This document shows positions 1 through 6,881 of a stretch of 19,925 nucleotides of DNA, piece after piece. Within the stretch, counting starts at the first letter, position 1, and each line of letters starts with the position of its first letter. The DNA comes from Patescibacteria group bacterium (GTDB lineage: Bacteria > Patescibacteriota > Minisyncoccia > UBA6257 > 2-01-FULL-56-20). The notes under the pieces were generated by a model, which was given only the letters and a program-made list of their open reading frames with translations, was not told where the DNA came from and did not search any database. Both the position numbers and the translations under genes were made by a program. The DNA is taken from positions 1 to 19,925 of the forward strand of contig JANWZH010000006.1 in NCBI GenBank assembly GCA_025054755.1, written 5' to 3'.

Positions 1-111
1 AAATTATTTATTATTAATATTTTAAATTTTATTATTTTTGAAATATTAATTTATTTTGGGGTTATAAAAATTTATGGAGAAAATAGAACTAAAGAAGTTT
101 TAAATTTTTAA
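1..111 (+). CDS. C-terminal tail of a membrane protein (partial)
   Basis: An open frame runs from the first base of the window to a TAA at 109-111, giving 36 residues. The first 22 or so are almost purely hydrophobic (Ile, Leu, Phe), consistent with a last transmembrane helix. A short polar tail, YGENRTKEVLNF, follows. The start and most of the protein lie outside the window, so the family cannot be named. A chance open frame in A+T-rich DNA is possible, but the helix-plus-charged-tail pattern and the position just upstream of the next gene on the same strand favour a real gene end. Confidence 0.5.
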   Translation, partial: KLFIINILNFIIFEILIYFGVIKIYGENRTKEVLNF

Positions 112-120
112 AATTAATGT

Positions 121-126
121 TATTAT
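121..126 (+). promoter_or_regulatory. Possible -10 box of the PD-(D/E)XK nuclease gene
   Basis: TATTAT lies 6 nt before the ATG at 133, which would place the transcription start at or next to the start codon. No convincing -35 box and no SD are visible. The same TATAAT-like box with about 6 nt to ATG recurs at other genes here, which is the main support. Confidence 0.3.
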
Positions 127-132
127 CTTTTT

Positions 133-810
133 ATGCATAAAATTTCTCGTTCTAAAATTGATTTATATTTAGAGTGTCAGCGTTGTTTTTGGTTGGAAGT
201 AAAGAAAAATATTAAAAGACCACAGCCTGCGCCATATACTATAAATAGTGCAATTGATCTTTTATTAAAAAAAGAATTTGATATTTATAGACAAAAGGGC
301 GAGCCGCATCCTATTATGATAAAATTTAATATAGATGCTATACCTTTTAATCATGAAAGTATTTCTAGTTGGCGCAATACTTTTTCGGGTATTCAATTTT
401 ACCATGAGCCAACTAATTTTTTAATTTTTGGTGGAGTTGATGATGTTTGGATTAATCCTCAAAATGAGTTATTAATTGTTGACTATAAAGCAACTGGAGC
501 AAACCAGCATCAAATTTATGATTCATATAAAAGACAAATGGAAATTTACCAATGGCTTTTTTTAAAAAATAATTTTAATGTTTCTTCAACTGGTTATTTT
601 GTTTTTGCTCGAGTAAATAAAGCTAATGGTTTTGAATCAGATTCTCCCGTTTTATCTTTTGATTTATTTATTGAAAAATATGATGGTGATACAAGCTGGG
701 TAGAAAATGTTTTATTTGGGATGAAAGAAATTTTAGAACTAGAAAACCCACCAGATTTTAATCCTAATTGTAATTATTGTAATTATTGTATACAAAATTT
801 AAATGTCTAA
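133..810 (+). CDS. PD-(D/E)XK nuclease family protein, Cas4/RecB-like with cysteine cluster
   Basis: The 225-residue protein resembles the RecB/Cas4 branch of PD-(D/E)XK nucleases, which cleave DNA with a metal ion. Visible core motifs are D103-D104 in GGVDDVW, the D117-x-K119 pair in VDYKATG, and the RecB-type helix QMEIYQ with Q135 and Y139. Two cysteines near the N-terminus (C15, C18) and three at the C-terminus (C213, C216, C219 in CNYCNYC) bracket the domain, as in Cas4/AddB nucleases that hold an iron-sulfur cluster. No cas gene or CRISPR array is nearby, so a stand-alone repair or DNA-processing role is more likely than CRISPR adaptation. It overlaps the next gene by 8 nt, implying co-translation. 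Family confidence is good; the substrate is unknown. Confidence 0.8.
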   Translation: MHKISRSKIDLYLECQRCFWLEVKKNIKRPQPAPYTINSAIDLLLKKEFDIYRQKGEPHPIMIKFNIDAIPFNHESISSWRNTFSGIQFYHEPTNFLIFGGVDDVWINPQNELLIVDYKATGANQHQIYDSYKRQMEIYQWLFLKNNFNVSSTGYFVFARVNKANGFESDSPVLSFDLFIEKYDGDTSWVENVLFGMKEILELENPPDFNPNCNYCNYCIQNLNV

Positions 811-1189
811 TTTATTATCTAAATTTTTTTATTGGACAATTCATAGTAAAAATAAAATGAGTTTTTACAAATTGTCTGAACAAAGAATTAGACGAGTTTT
901 AAATTCGCCTTATAGAATTGAAGAAGGTGTTGCTCCTAAAACTTTAGCTTATATGCAACCAGTTTCTATAAAAACTAAAAATAAAAAGAAAATTTGGTCT
1001 TCAGAAATTTGGGTAATGATTCAAGAATTTAAAAAAAATAAATCTAAGATTATTAAAATTATTTCAGCTTGGCGTTATCCTGGAATGACTAAACCTAAAA
1101 GTGATAAAACTTTAGAAATTTTAAAAAAAGAATATGAAGAATATAATAAATTAATTAATAATTTGGAGGAGGACCGCTTGGTCCAATAA
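803..1189 (+). CDS. Small conserved-looking protein of unknown function, possibly DUF4258-like
   Basis: A basic 128-residue protein starting inside the nuclease gene (8-nt overlap, different frame), so the two are probably translated together. It shows a short H-S-K-N-K-M segment, then RIRRVLNSP, and later a strand pair ending in IISAWRYPG. This arrangement loosely recalls small RelE-fold/DUF4258 proteins, but I cannot confirm it. The C-terminus from about residue 100 is a charged helix (LEILKKEYEEYNK). Its last 35 bp overlap the 3' end of the convergent minus-strand ORF at 1155-1403. No partner antitoxin is evident. Function is not assigned. Confidence 0.65.
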   Translation: MSNLLSKFFYWTIHSKNKMSFYKLSEQRIRRVLNSPYRIEEGVAPKTLAYMQPVSIKTKNKKKIWSSEIWVMIQEFKKNKSKIIKIISAWRYPGMTKPKSDKTLEILKKEYEEYNKLINNLEEDRLVQ

Positions 1190-1403
1190 TTGATGGCGGA
1201 CCAATTGGGCCTTTAAATTTATTAGAATCAATTATATTATTTTGATTTTCAATATTTTCGTTTTTAAGCTTGTCGTTTTGAATATTAATGTTTTCATTTT
1301 GAGGAGTCGGAGCAAAAGCATTTTTTTTATTAAAATAAAATATTAAATTTAAAATTATAATTAAAATTATTAAAAATATTAAAATTTTAAATTTATTTTT
1401 CAT
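1155..1403 (-). CDS. Small single-pass membrane protein with Gly-Pro-rich C-terminus
   Basis: The 82-residue product has a basic start (MKNKFK), one strong transmembrane segment at about 6-24, an Asn/Gln-rich polar spacer, and a C-terminal stretch from about residue 65 with Gly-Pro-X triplets (GPIGPP, GPSGPP). The Gly/Pro codons form the only G+C-rich patch in the ORF, which suggests real coding. The ATG lies only 2 nt downstream of the tRNA-Arg 3' end on the same strand, so there is no room for an SD outside the tRNA; it would have to be translated from an essentially leaderless message after tRNA processing. The stop overlaps the convergent gene by 35 bp. It could be spurious, but helix, linker and repeat look designed. 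Confidence 0.55.
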   Translation of the reverse strand: MKNKFKILIFLIILIIILNLIFYFNKKNAFAPTPQNENINIQNDKLKNENIENQNNIIDSNKFKGPIGPPSIIGPSGPPPNY

Positions 1404-1405
1404 AG

Positions 1406-1478
1406 CGCGCCCGAGCCGATTTGAACGGCTGACCTCTTCCTCCGCAGGGAAGCGCTCTATCCACTGAGCTACGGGCGC
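1406..1478 (-). tRNA. tRNA-Arg (anticodon GCG)
   Basis: Read on the minus strand, the 73-nt sequence folds into a full cloverleaf. The acceptor arms are GCGCCCG and CGGGCGC (7 bp), the D arm is GCTC/GAGC, the anticodon stem is CTTCC/GGAAG, and the T arm is AGCCG/CGGCT around the loop TTCAAAT. The 7-nt anticodon loop CTGCGGA puts GCG at positions 34-36, reading CGC and CGU arginine codons. A20 in the D loop and C35 fit arginine identity. The discriminator is G73 and CCA is not encoded, so it must be added. A GCG anticodon is uncommon, since most bacteria use ACG edited to ICG. Confidence 0.95.
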
Positions 1479-1482
1479 ATAC

Positions 1483-1488
1483 TTTATA
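1483..1488 (-). promoter_or_regulatory. Possible -10 box of the tRNA-Arg gene
   Basis: On the minus strand TATAAA ends 4 nt before the mature tRNA 5' end. No good -35 is visible, so the tRNA could also be cut from read-through transcripts of the gene at 1500-1979. Weak evidence. Confidence 0.25.
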
Positions 1489-1499
1489 TTATTAATATA

Positions 1500-1979
1500 T
1501 TAAAATTTTAAAATTTTTTGAAGAGAATCAATAAAATGCTCTTCATATTCAATTTCTGGAATGTTTTTTTCATAAAAAATATTTTTTATTTCTTCTAAAA
1601 TATTGTTGGGTACTAGAATTGTAGTATTAAACTTTAATTTATTTTTAAAATTTAATTTAATTATTGTTAATTCATCCATCAAACTTGATGTAGTGCTAAA
1701 ATTTGAAATTTCTTCAAAATTATATAAAGTATATTGGTCAATATAAATTCCATCTTTATTAATTTTAAATTTTAAAATGCGTGGGGTATGATTCCCCCAA
1801 ATTAAAATTAAAACTTCAGCTATAATAATAAAAATAGCAAATAAAAAGTTTTTTTGCCATATTGCAATTATTAATATAATTATAGCTATAAAAATTGAAC
1901 TCCAAAACCATAAGATATTTTTTGGATAATATTCATATTCTAGAGCTTCCCATTCAATTTCATATTCTTCATTATTCAT
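1500..1979 (-). CDS. Two-helix membrane protein with WEALEYEY motif (CPR-type)
   Basis: The 159-residue protein starts with an acidic, aromatic segment (WEALEYEY, residues 10-17). Two adjacent transmembrane helices follow at about 21-41 and 44-62. The remaining ~95 residues form a soluble, strand-rich C-terminal domain that could be PH-like. This architecture with a W-E-a-x-E-Y-E-Y signature is one I associate with an uncharacterised family common in Patescibacteria. A TATAAT box ends 6 nt before the ATG, suggesting a leaderless message. The tRNA lies 21 nt downstream on the same strand. Function is unknown. Confidence 0.8.
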   Translation of the reverse strand: MNNEEYEIEWEALEYEYYPKNILWFWSSIFIAIIILIIAIWQKNFLFAIFIIIAEVLILIWGNHTPRILKFKINKDGIYIDQYTLYNFEEISNFSTTSSLMDELTIIKLNFKNKLKFNTTILVPNNILEEIKNIFYEKNIPEIEYEEHFIDSLQKILKF

Positions 1980-1985
1980 GTTTTA

Positions 1986-2013
1986 ATTATACTTTAAGCC
2001 TTACAAACTGCAA
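1986..2013 (-). promoter_or_regulatory. Promoter of the two-helix membrane protein gene
   Basis: On the minus strand: TTGCAG (2013-2008), 16 nt, TATAAT (1991-1986), then 6 nt to the ATG at 1979. Transcription would begin at the start codon or within 1-2 nt of it. The -35 lies inside the end of comF. Confidence 0.45.
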
Positions 2014-2695
2014 GCGCAATAATTTTTTTAACTTTATTAAGCTTTAAAATTTTGACAGCTTCTTTTATTGTTGAGCCAGTTGTTATAATGTCATCAATTA
2101 AAATAATATTTTTATTAATAATTTCTTTTGGGTTTTGAATTTGAAAACAATTTAAAACATTGATTTGTCTTTGATTAATATCTTTAAGTTCACTTTGGGG
2201 TTTATTATTTTTTATTTTTATAAGGTTTTTATTATATAGTTTTAAATTAAAATGATCACAAAAATTTTTAGCAATTAATTCTGATTGGTTAAAGCCTCTT
2301 AAATTAAAACGTTTTTTTGAAATTGGAATAGGTATAACAATAAAGTTTTTTATATTAATTTGATAATATTTTAAAATTTGTTCAAAATAATTAACTAATA
2401 TATTTGATAAAGAATTTGCTACTGAAGTAACAAATTGAAATTTTAAAAAATGAATTGCTTGTTCTGTTATTTTATTATAATCTGTTGCTGTTCCTAAAAT
2501 GAATTTTTCTTTTGGGTGACATATTTTATTAATATTTAAAATACGATTTTTGCATCTAGGACAAAATAAATTATTATAAATTTTAATTTGATTTATACAA
2601 TTCTTACAAAAATCTGTTTTATTTTTTATTATTTTTAAACAACCTGGGCAGCGATGAGGGAAGATTATATTTTGAAATATTTCTAAAATTTTCAT
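1994..2695 (-). CDS. comF: ComF family phosphoribosyltransferase-like protein
   Basis: The 233-residue protein has the full ComF layout. An N-terminal zinc ribbon with C16, C19, C30 and C33 is followed by a second cysteine pair (C45, C48) and H60. Then comes the family block PIPISKKRFNLRGFNQSE (about 122-139). A type I PRPP-binding loop lies at about 198-209 (ILIDDIITTGST). ComF proteins act in DNA uptake in naturally competent bacteria, and homologues are widespread, including in CPR. The real substrate and role here cannot be read from sequence. It is divergent from the S1-domain gene, with which it shares a promoter region. No other competence gene is in the window. Confidence 0.9.
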   Translation of the reverse strand: MKILEIFQNIIFPHRCPGCLKIIKNKTDFCKNCINQIKIYNNLFCPRCKNRILNINKICHPKEKFILGTATDYNKITEQAIHFLKFQFVTSVANSLSNILVNYFEQILKYYQINIKNFIVIPIPISKKRFNLRGFNQSELIAKNFCDHFNLKLYNKNLIKIKNNKPQSELKDINQRQINVLNCFQIQNPKEIINKNIILIDDIITTGSTIKEAVKILKLNKVKKIIALAVCKA

Positions 2696-2702
2696 TTTAA
2701 AA

Positions 2703-2730
2703 TTTGATTTTTTTTATTTTTTATTATAAC
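2703..2730 (+). promoter_or_regulatory. Promoter of the S1-domain protein gene
   Basis: TTTGAT (2703-2708), 16 nt, TATAAC (2725-2730), then 9 nt to the ATG at 2740. The message would be leaderless or carry 1-3 nt. This supports the ATG at 2740 over the in-frame TTG at 2704, which lies in the -35 box. Confidence 0.45.
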
Positions 2731-2752
2731 TTATTTAGTATGATTGATACAA
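2723..2752 (-). promoter_or_regulatory. Promoter of comF, overlapping the divergent S1-gene promoter
   Basis: On the minus strand: TTGTAT (2752-2747), 18 nt, TATAAT (2728-2723), giving a leader of roughly 20 nt before the ATG at 2695. The -10 shares bases with the plus-strand TATAAC at 2725-2730, so the two polymerases would compete. Confidence 0.45.
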
Positions 2753-3810
2753 AAAATAATGCTTTAATTCAAGCCATTAAGCAAGATTTAGCAAAAAATA
2801 GAGTTTATGAAAAAGACGTTATTGAGGCAATTTTTATTAAAAAAACTTCAAAAGGAGCATTTTTTGATTTAGGAAAGTTTGGAACAGGGATAGTTTATGG
2901 TTTAGAGCTTTTAAATGCTAAAGATATTATTAAAAATTTAAAACCAGGAGATAAAATTTTGGCTAAAATTTTAGTTTTTGAAAATCAAGATGGTTATGTT
3001 GAGCTTTCGTTAGTTGATGCTGATAAACAAAAAAATTGGCAAAAAATTAAGGAACTAGAAGAAAGTGGGGAAATTATTCCAATGAAAATTATTGGTGCAA
3101 ATAGTGGAGGTTTAATTGGTGAAATTTTTGAAATTAAAGCTTTTTTACCAATTTCAAAATTAGCTGAAAAAAACATTCCTAAAGAAACAGATCGACAAAA
3201 AATTATAGAAGAATTAAAAAAATTTATTGGCCAAGAATTGAATGTTAAAATATCTTTAGTTAATCCAAGAAATAATAAATTAATTGTTTCAGAAAGAGAA
3301 ATTATTTCAGCTAACGTTTTAGAATTATTAAATCAATATAAAATCGGACAGGTTGTTGATGCTGTTGTTTCCGGAATGGCTAGTTTTGGTGTTTTTGTAA
3401 AACTAGTTGATAATCCAGAAATTGAAGGAATTGTTTATCTTTCTGAATTGGATTATAGAATTATTGATAATCCAAAAGACATTTTAAATTTAAATGATAT
3501 AGTTAAAGTTAAAATTTTAGACATTAAAAATGGCAAATTAATTCTTTCTATTAAAGCCACTAAAGAAGACCCATGGCAAAAAGTTAATGATTTATACAAG
3601 ATTAATGACGAGGTTAAAGGAATTGTTTATAAATTTACTCCGTTTGGTGCAATTATTAATTTATCAAACGTTCAAGGTTTTGTTCACATTACTGATTTTG
3701 GAGGAGTTGATGAAATGAAAAAAGAGTTAGAATTGGGTAGGGAATATAATTTTATAATTTCTCAAATTAAGCCAGAAGAAAAAAGAATAATTTTAAAACT
3801 TAAAAAATAG
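2740..3810 (+). CDS. S1 RNA-binding domain protein (ribosomal protein S1-like)
   Basis: The 356-residue protein is built from four S1 OB-fold repeats, at about 22-95, 105-190, 198-282 and 287-355. The third and fourth are the most typical: GQVVDAVVSGMASFGVFVKL, and EVKGIVYKFTPFGAIINL followed by GFVHITDF. Such proteins bind single-stranded RNA; the bacterial S1 protein helps 30S subunits hold mRNA, and this one is short (E. coli S1 has six repeats). The ATG at 2740 is chosen because the upstream in-frame TTG at 2704 falls in the promoter and would add an unlikely Phe/Tyr-rich leader. It ends in TAG, the only non-TAA stop here, 2 bp before the convergent permease gene. With leaderless and SD-poor messages around, an S1-type protein is of obvious relevance, but the link is inference. 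Confidence 0.85.
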   Translation: MIDTKNNALIQAIKQDLAKNRVYEKDVIEAIFIKKTSKGAFFDLGKFGTGIVYGLELLNAKDIIKNLKPGDKILAKILVFENQDGYVELSLVDADKQKNWQKIKELEESGEIIPMKIIGANSGGLIGEIFEIKAFLPISKLAEKNIPKETDRQKIIEELKKFIGQELNVKISLVNPRNNKLIVSEREIISANVLELLNQYKIGQVVDAVVSGMASFGVFVKLVDNPEIEGIVYLSELDYRIIDNPKDILNLNDIVKVKILDIKNGKLILSIKATKEDPWQKVNDLYKINDEVKGIVYKFTPFGAIINLSNVQGFVHITDFGGVDEMKKELELGREYNFIISQIKPEEKRIILKLKK

Positions 3811-3812
3811 TT

Positions 3813-4874
3813 TTATTTAAAAATAAAAAAATATATTTCATAAATAATTGCTCCTAAAAATATTAGCATTAAAAAATTAATTAATATGTGTTGATAATTT
3901 TTTAAATTTAGTAATTTTTTAATTAATATTAAAATAAATATATATTGTAAAGATAAAAAAATTCCTCCGGTTAAATTAATTGTTTTTATAAAGTCTTTTA
4001 AATCTAAACCAAAGAGAATAATTGGCATAAAAAATACTATTAAGTTAGATATTTTACTAGAAAATAATTCATCCAAAGAATTTTTTAATTCGAGTCCAAT
4101 TGGCAGATAAGATGTCCAAATAGCAAATAATCCTAATAAAGCTAAAATAATTAATTTATGATATGTCCAATTAAGACCAGACAAAGCATCTTCTGAAATG
4201 TTTTTACTAGAATTTAAAATTCCTAAAATAAATATTAAATAAAGCAAAACAATAATTAAAGTAGATATTCCAAAAGTTTCAATTTTAATTTTTTGAAAAT
4301 TATTTTGTTTTAACATTGGATAAATAGCTGTCCAGCCAGCTAATGAAAATAAAATTGGCCCAAATGGCAAAAATAATTCTGAAAAATTAATTGGTAAAAT
4401 ATCATAATTTATTTTAGGATTATTTAAAAATATAAAAAAAATAATAAATATTATAAAAAATGTTCCAATAGCTTCATAGCTATTTAAAAATTTAATCGAT
4501 AAAAACGAAATAGAGCACAAAAACCAAAATATTAAAACTGTTAAATTAAAATTTAAATTTGGGAAAATAATATTTAAAAATTTTCCTCCTAGAATAATAT
4601 AAATTAATAAAGTTAAAGTTAAGCCAAAAACAATTGCTATGAATGCTATTGCGTAAAATATAGGACTTAAATTTTGTTTGTTGATTTCTAAAAAACTTCT
4701 ATAATTTTTAATTTTTAATATAATTTTGGAATACAAATAATGAATAATTGTTAAAAATGTTCCTAAAAATGTAAAATAGATAATATTAATTATCCAGCCT
4801 GATTTATAAAAAATATAGGGCAAGCTAAATATCCCTGCGCCAATTGTTGTTGCTATTAATATAATTGATGGCAT
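3813..4874 (-). CDS. Amino acid permease-like membrane transporter (APC superfamily)
   Basis: The 353-residue protein is almost wholly hydrophobic, with about 11 predicted transmembrane helices (roughly 3-22, 29-50, 72-97, 111-130, 136-152, 165-187, 203-221, 241-262, 277-297, 300-319, 330-352). The first helix carries GAGIFSLPY, the unwound helix-1 signature of amino acid transporters of the aromatic/hydroxy amino acid type, which run on ion gradients. It is shorter than the usual ~400 residues. The substrate cannot be told. Its ATG abuts the TAA of the upstream SLOG gene with no spacer (TAAATG), so the two are an operon. For a presumably auxotrophic CPR cell, amino acid uptake is a plausible need. 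Confidence 0.8.
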   Translation of the reverse strand: MPSIILIATTIGAGIFSLPYIFYKSGWIINIIYFTFLGTFLTIIHYLYSKIILKIKNYRSFLEINKQNLSPIFYAIAFIAIVFGLTLTLLIYIILGGKFLNIIFPNLNFNLTVLIFWFLCSISFLSIKFLNSYEAIGTFFIIFIIFFIFLNNPKINYDILPINFSELFLPFGPILFSLAGWTAIYPMLKQNNFQKIKIETFGISTLIIVLLYLIFILGILNSSKNISEDALSGLNWTYHKLIILALLGLFAIWTSYLPIGLELKNSLDELFSSKISNLIVFFMPIILFGLDLKDFIKTINLTGGIFLSLQYIFILILIKKLLNLKNYQHILINFLMLIFLGAIIYEIYFFIFK

Positions 4875-5456
4875 TTATGAAATATAATAGTGATTCTTGT
4901 TAATTTTTATAATTTCTAATAATTTTTCAATAATTTCTTTTGGATTTGAAGAAAAAACTATTTTATCTTTCATTTCATCGGCTCTATGTGATTTTTCAAT
5001 TAAAAGACGTAAAACATCATCAGTTTCCCAATCTCCTTCTAAAATGCCAATTGGTTTTTTATCTTCAAAAGCAATAGTAAATTCGTTGATTGTCCCAAGT
5101 CTACCGGGCCCAACAATAACTGCATCAGCTGCTCTTGTTAGAATTAAATTACGTCCCGAATAATCAAATCCAGTATAGACTATTACATCATGATAGTCTA
5201 ATGGTAATTGATATTGTTCAACATGGTTTTTTTCACTGGTGGCCGGAGAAAAACCAATTACAGTTCCTCCTTCTTCCTTTGCGCCCTTAGCAGACCAAAA
5301 AGGAAAACCAGTTGTTGCTCCTTCTACTAATATACAATCATGTTTTGCAATTTCTCGTCCTAATTCTTCAGCAATTTTTAAAACATCGCTTTTAAAATGA
5401 CCTGTTTCAGCTGCCCCTGAAACGCAAATTTTATATTTTGGCGAATAAAAATTCAT
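4875..5456 (-). CDS. LOG/SLOG-family nucleotide-binding protein (TIGR00725-like)
   Basis: The 193-residue Rossmann-like protein matches the LOG (lysine decarboxylase-like)/SLOG group. It has an N-terminal VSGAAETG loop (12-19), a conserved EGATTGFP segment (45-52), GRNLILTRAADAVIVGPG (101-118) and then RLGTINEF (119-126), a variant of the PGGxGTxxE signature with R102 and E125 in place. LOG enzymes cleave the N-glycosidic bond of nucleoside monophosphates, and SLOG domains also sense nucleotide ligands. Which applies here is not known. It is coupled to the permease gene downstream with zero spacing. A TATAAT box sits 11 nt upstream of the ATG. Confidence 0.85.
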   Translation of the reverse strand: MNFYSPKYKICVSGAAETGHFKSDVLKIAEELGREIAKHDCILVEGATTGFPFWSAKGAKEEGGTVIGFSPATSEKNHVEQYQLPLDYHDVIVYTGFDYSGRNLILTRAADAVIVGPGRLGTINEFTIAFEDKKPIGILEGDWETDDVLRLLIEKSHRADEMKDKIVFSSNPKEIIEKLLEIIKINKNHYYIS

Positions 5457-5467
5457 AAATTTATATT

Positions 5468-5473
5468 ATTATA
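5468..5473 (-). promoter_or_regulatory. -10 box of the SLOG-permease operon
   Basis: TATAAT on the minus strand, 11 nt before the ATG at 5456, would leave a leader of about 5 nt. No clear -35 box was seen. Confidence 0.35.
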
Positions 5474-5495
5474 AAAAACGACTTTTTAAAATTAA

Positions 5496-6845
5496 TTATA
5501 ACTCAAAACTTTCTCCATAAGAAGGAATCGTTGTATGAATAGCTAATTCATCCTTAATTCTTTGTCCTAAAGCTTGCATTGCTTTTTCTTCTCCTTGGAC
5601 AATAAAAATATTTTTTAAACTTAAACGCATTGGCTTAATCCATTCAATAATTTGATTTTGATCAGCGTGAGCTGAATAACTTTCGATTTGTTTAACTTTA
5701 CAATTCACTTCAACTTCTTCTCCTAAAATTTTAACTTTTTTTGCTCCTTCTAAAATTTGTCTACCCAAAGAACCTTCAGTTTGATACCCTACAAAAAGAA
5801 TTGTGCTTTTTGGATCTGACAAGTATCTTTTGGCATGATGGAGAATTCTCCCACCATGCATCATTCCTGCTCCAGCAATAATAATTTTAGGCGGAGGAAC
5901 ATTATTAATTGATTTTGATTCTTCAGTAGTAAGTGTTGTATTCAACATTGGAAAATCTAATATATCATCCCCGGAGGCAATTTGTTTTTTAATTTCATTA
6001 TTAAAATACTTTTGATATTTTGCATATAAAGAAGTTAATTTTATGGCCAGGGGACTGTCAACAAAAACTGGAACTTTTGGAATTTTGCCCTGTTCAACTA
6101 ATTGATTTAAATGATAAAGCAATTCCTGAGTTCTTTCCATCGCAAAAGAAGGAATCATTAATACCCCTCCATTATTTATAGTTTCTTCAATAATATCTTC
6201 TAATTCTTCTTCTTGTTTTATTTTTTGATGTAATCTATCTCCATAAGCTGATTCAATAATCAAATAATCAGCATAATTTAATTGTTCAGTTGTTTGAATA
6301 ACTGGTGGAGGATAATTTCCTAAATCTCCTGAGAAAACAATGGTTTTTGATTCGTTTTTTATAACAATTAATGCTGATCCTAAAATATGTCCAGCATTGA
6401 AAAATTCTATTTCAAAATCATCAATTTTAAATTTTTCGTGATATTCAATTTTTTGCCAAAGTTTTAGAGCTTCATTAATATCATCTATGGTATAAAGAGG
6501 TTCTTTTCCTAGTTCTTTGGCGTCTTCAGATAAAATGTGTTCAGAATCTAATAATAAAAGTTCTGCAAAATCTTTAGTAGCTGGCGTAGAATAAATTTTC
6601 CCTCTAAAACCATTTTTCCATAATTTTGGAATACGTCCAATATGATCAATATGAGAATGCGTAATTAATAAAGCTGAAATGTTTTTTGGGTCATAAGGAA
6701 AATTTTCAAAATTTTTTGGTTCAACAAATCTTCCGCCTTGAATAAGGCCACAATCAATCAAAATTTTAGTTTGGCCATCATTTGATTCTAATAAATAATT
6801 TGCGCCAGTAACTTGTTTTGTCCCTCCATAAAATGTTAGTTTCAT
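5496..6845 (-). CDS. Beta-CASP metallo-beta-lactamase-fold ribonuclease (CPSF-like)
   Basis: The 449-residue protein carries every hallmark of the RNA-processing MBL/beta-CASP family. These are HSHIDH at 63-68 (motif 2), H153 in AGHILGSA (motif 3), D174 in SGDLGN (motif 4), E198 in IESAYGDRLH (motif A), the H-rich AGAGMMHGGRILHHAKRYL block around 324-342 (motif B region), and H393 in SAHAD (motif C) within a C-terminal RMMBL segment. Such enzymes are two-zinc endo/exoribonucleases working in mRNA decay and RNA maturation. Length and motif order are normal, with no broken residue seen. The gene stands alone, with a promoter whose TATAAT lies 7 nt before the ATG, overlapping a divergent promoter for the 49-residue gene. 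Confidence 0.92.
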   Translation of the reverse strand: MKLTFYGGTKQVTGANYLLESNDGQTKILIDCGLIQGGRFVEPKNFENFPYDPKNISALLITHSHIDHIGRIPKLWKNGFRGKIYSTPATKDFAELLLLDSEHILSEDAKELGKEPLYTIDDINEALKLWQKIEYHEKFKIDDFEIEFFNAGHILGSALIVIKNESKTIVFSGDLGNYPPPVIQTTEQLNYADYLIIESAYGDRLHQKIKQEEELEDIIEETINNGGVLMIPSFAMERTQELLYHLNQLVEQGKIPKVPVFVDSPLAIKLTSLYAKYQKYFNNEIKKQIASGDDILDFPMLNTTLTTEESKSINNVPPPKIIIAGAGMMHGGRILHHAKRYLSDPKSTILFVGYQTEGSLGRQILEGAKKVKILGEEVEVNCKVKQIESYSAHADQNQIIEWIKPMRLSLKNIFIVQGEEKAMQALGQRIKDELAIHTTIPSYGESFEL

Positions 6846-6852
6846 AAAAAAA

Positions 6853-6881
6853 ATTATATCTTAATATTTGAAATTTTACAA
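6853..6881 (-). promoter_or_regulatory. Promoter of the beta-CASP RNase gene
   Basis: Minus strand: TTGTAA (6881-6876), exactly 17 nt, TATAAT (6858-6853), then 7 nt to the ATG at 6845. Predicted transcription start is at or 1 nt before the ATG, so the message is leaderless. It interleaves with the plus-strand promoter at 6868-6896. Confidence 0.6.

Noticed and set aside
133..810. Cas4 as a CRISPR adaptation protein
   Set aside because: No cas1, cas2 or repeat array in the window; only the nuclease fold and cysteine pattern are shared.
1171..1184. GGACC-GCTT-GGTCC hairpin as a terminator
   Set aside because: No T-run follows on either strand, and the bases are accounted for by Gly-Pro codons on the minus strand.
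2704..2739. Longer start (TTG) for the S1-domain gene
   Set aside because: It falls in the -35 box of the promoter and adds a Phe/Tyr-rich leader; the ATG at 2740 is preferred.
2994..3176. Open frame on the minus strand inside the S1-domain gene
   Set aside because: It is antisense to a gene with clear domains, has low-complexity composition and no signals of its own.
3811..3828. TTTTATTT/AAATAAAA palindrome as a two-way terminator between convergent genes
   Set aside because: A+T-only stem, likely by chance at this composition, and partly coding on the minus strand.
4897..5163. Open frame on the plus strand inside the SLOG gene
   Set aside because: Antisense shadow of a well-supported family protein; composition is Ser/Ile/Phe-rich as expected of a reverse reading.
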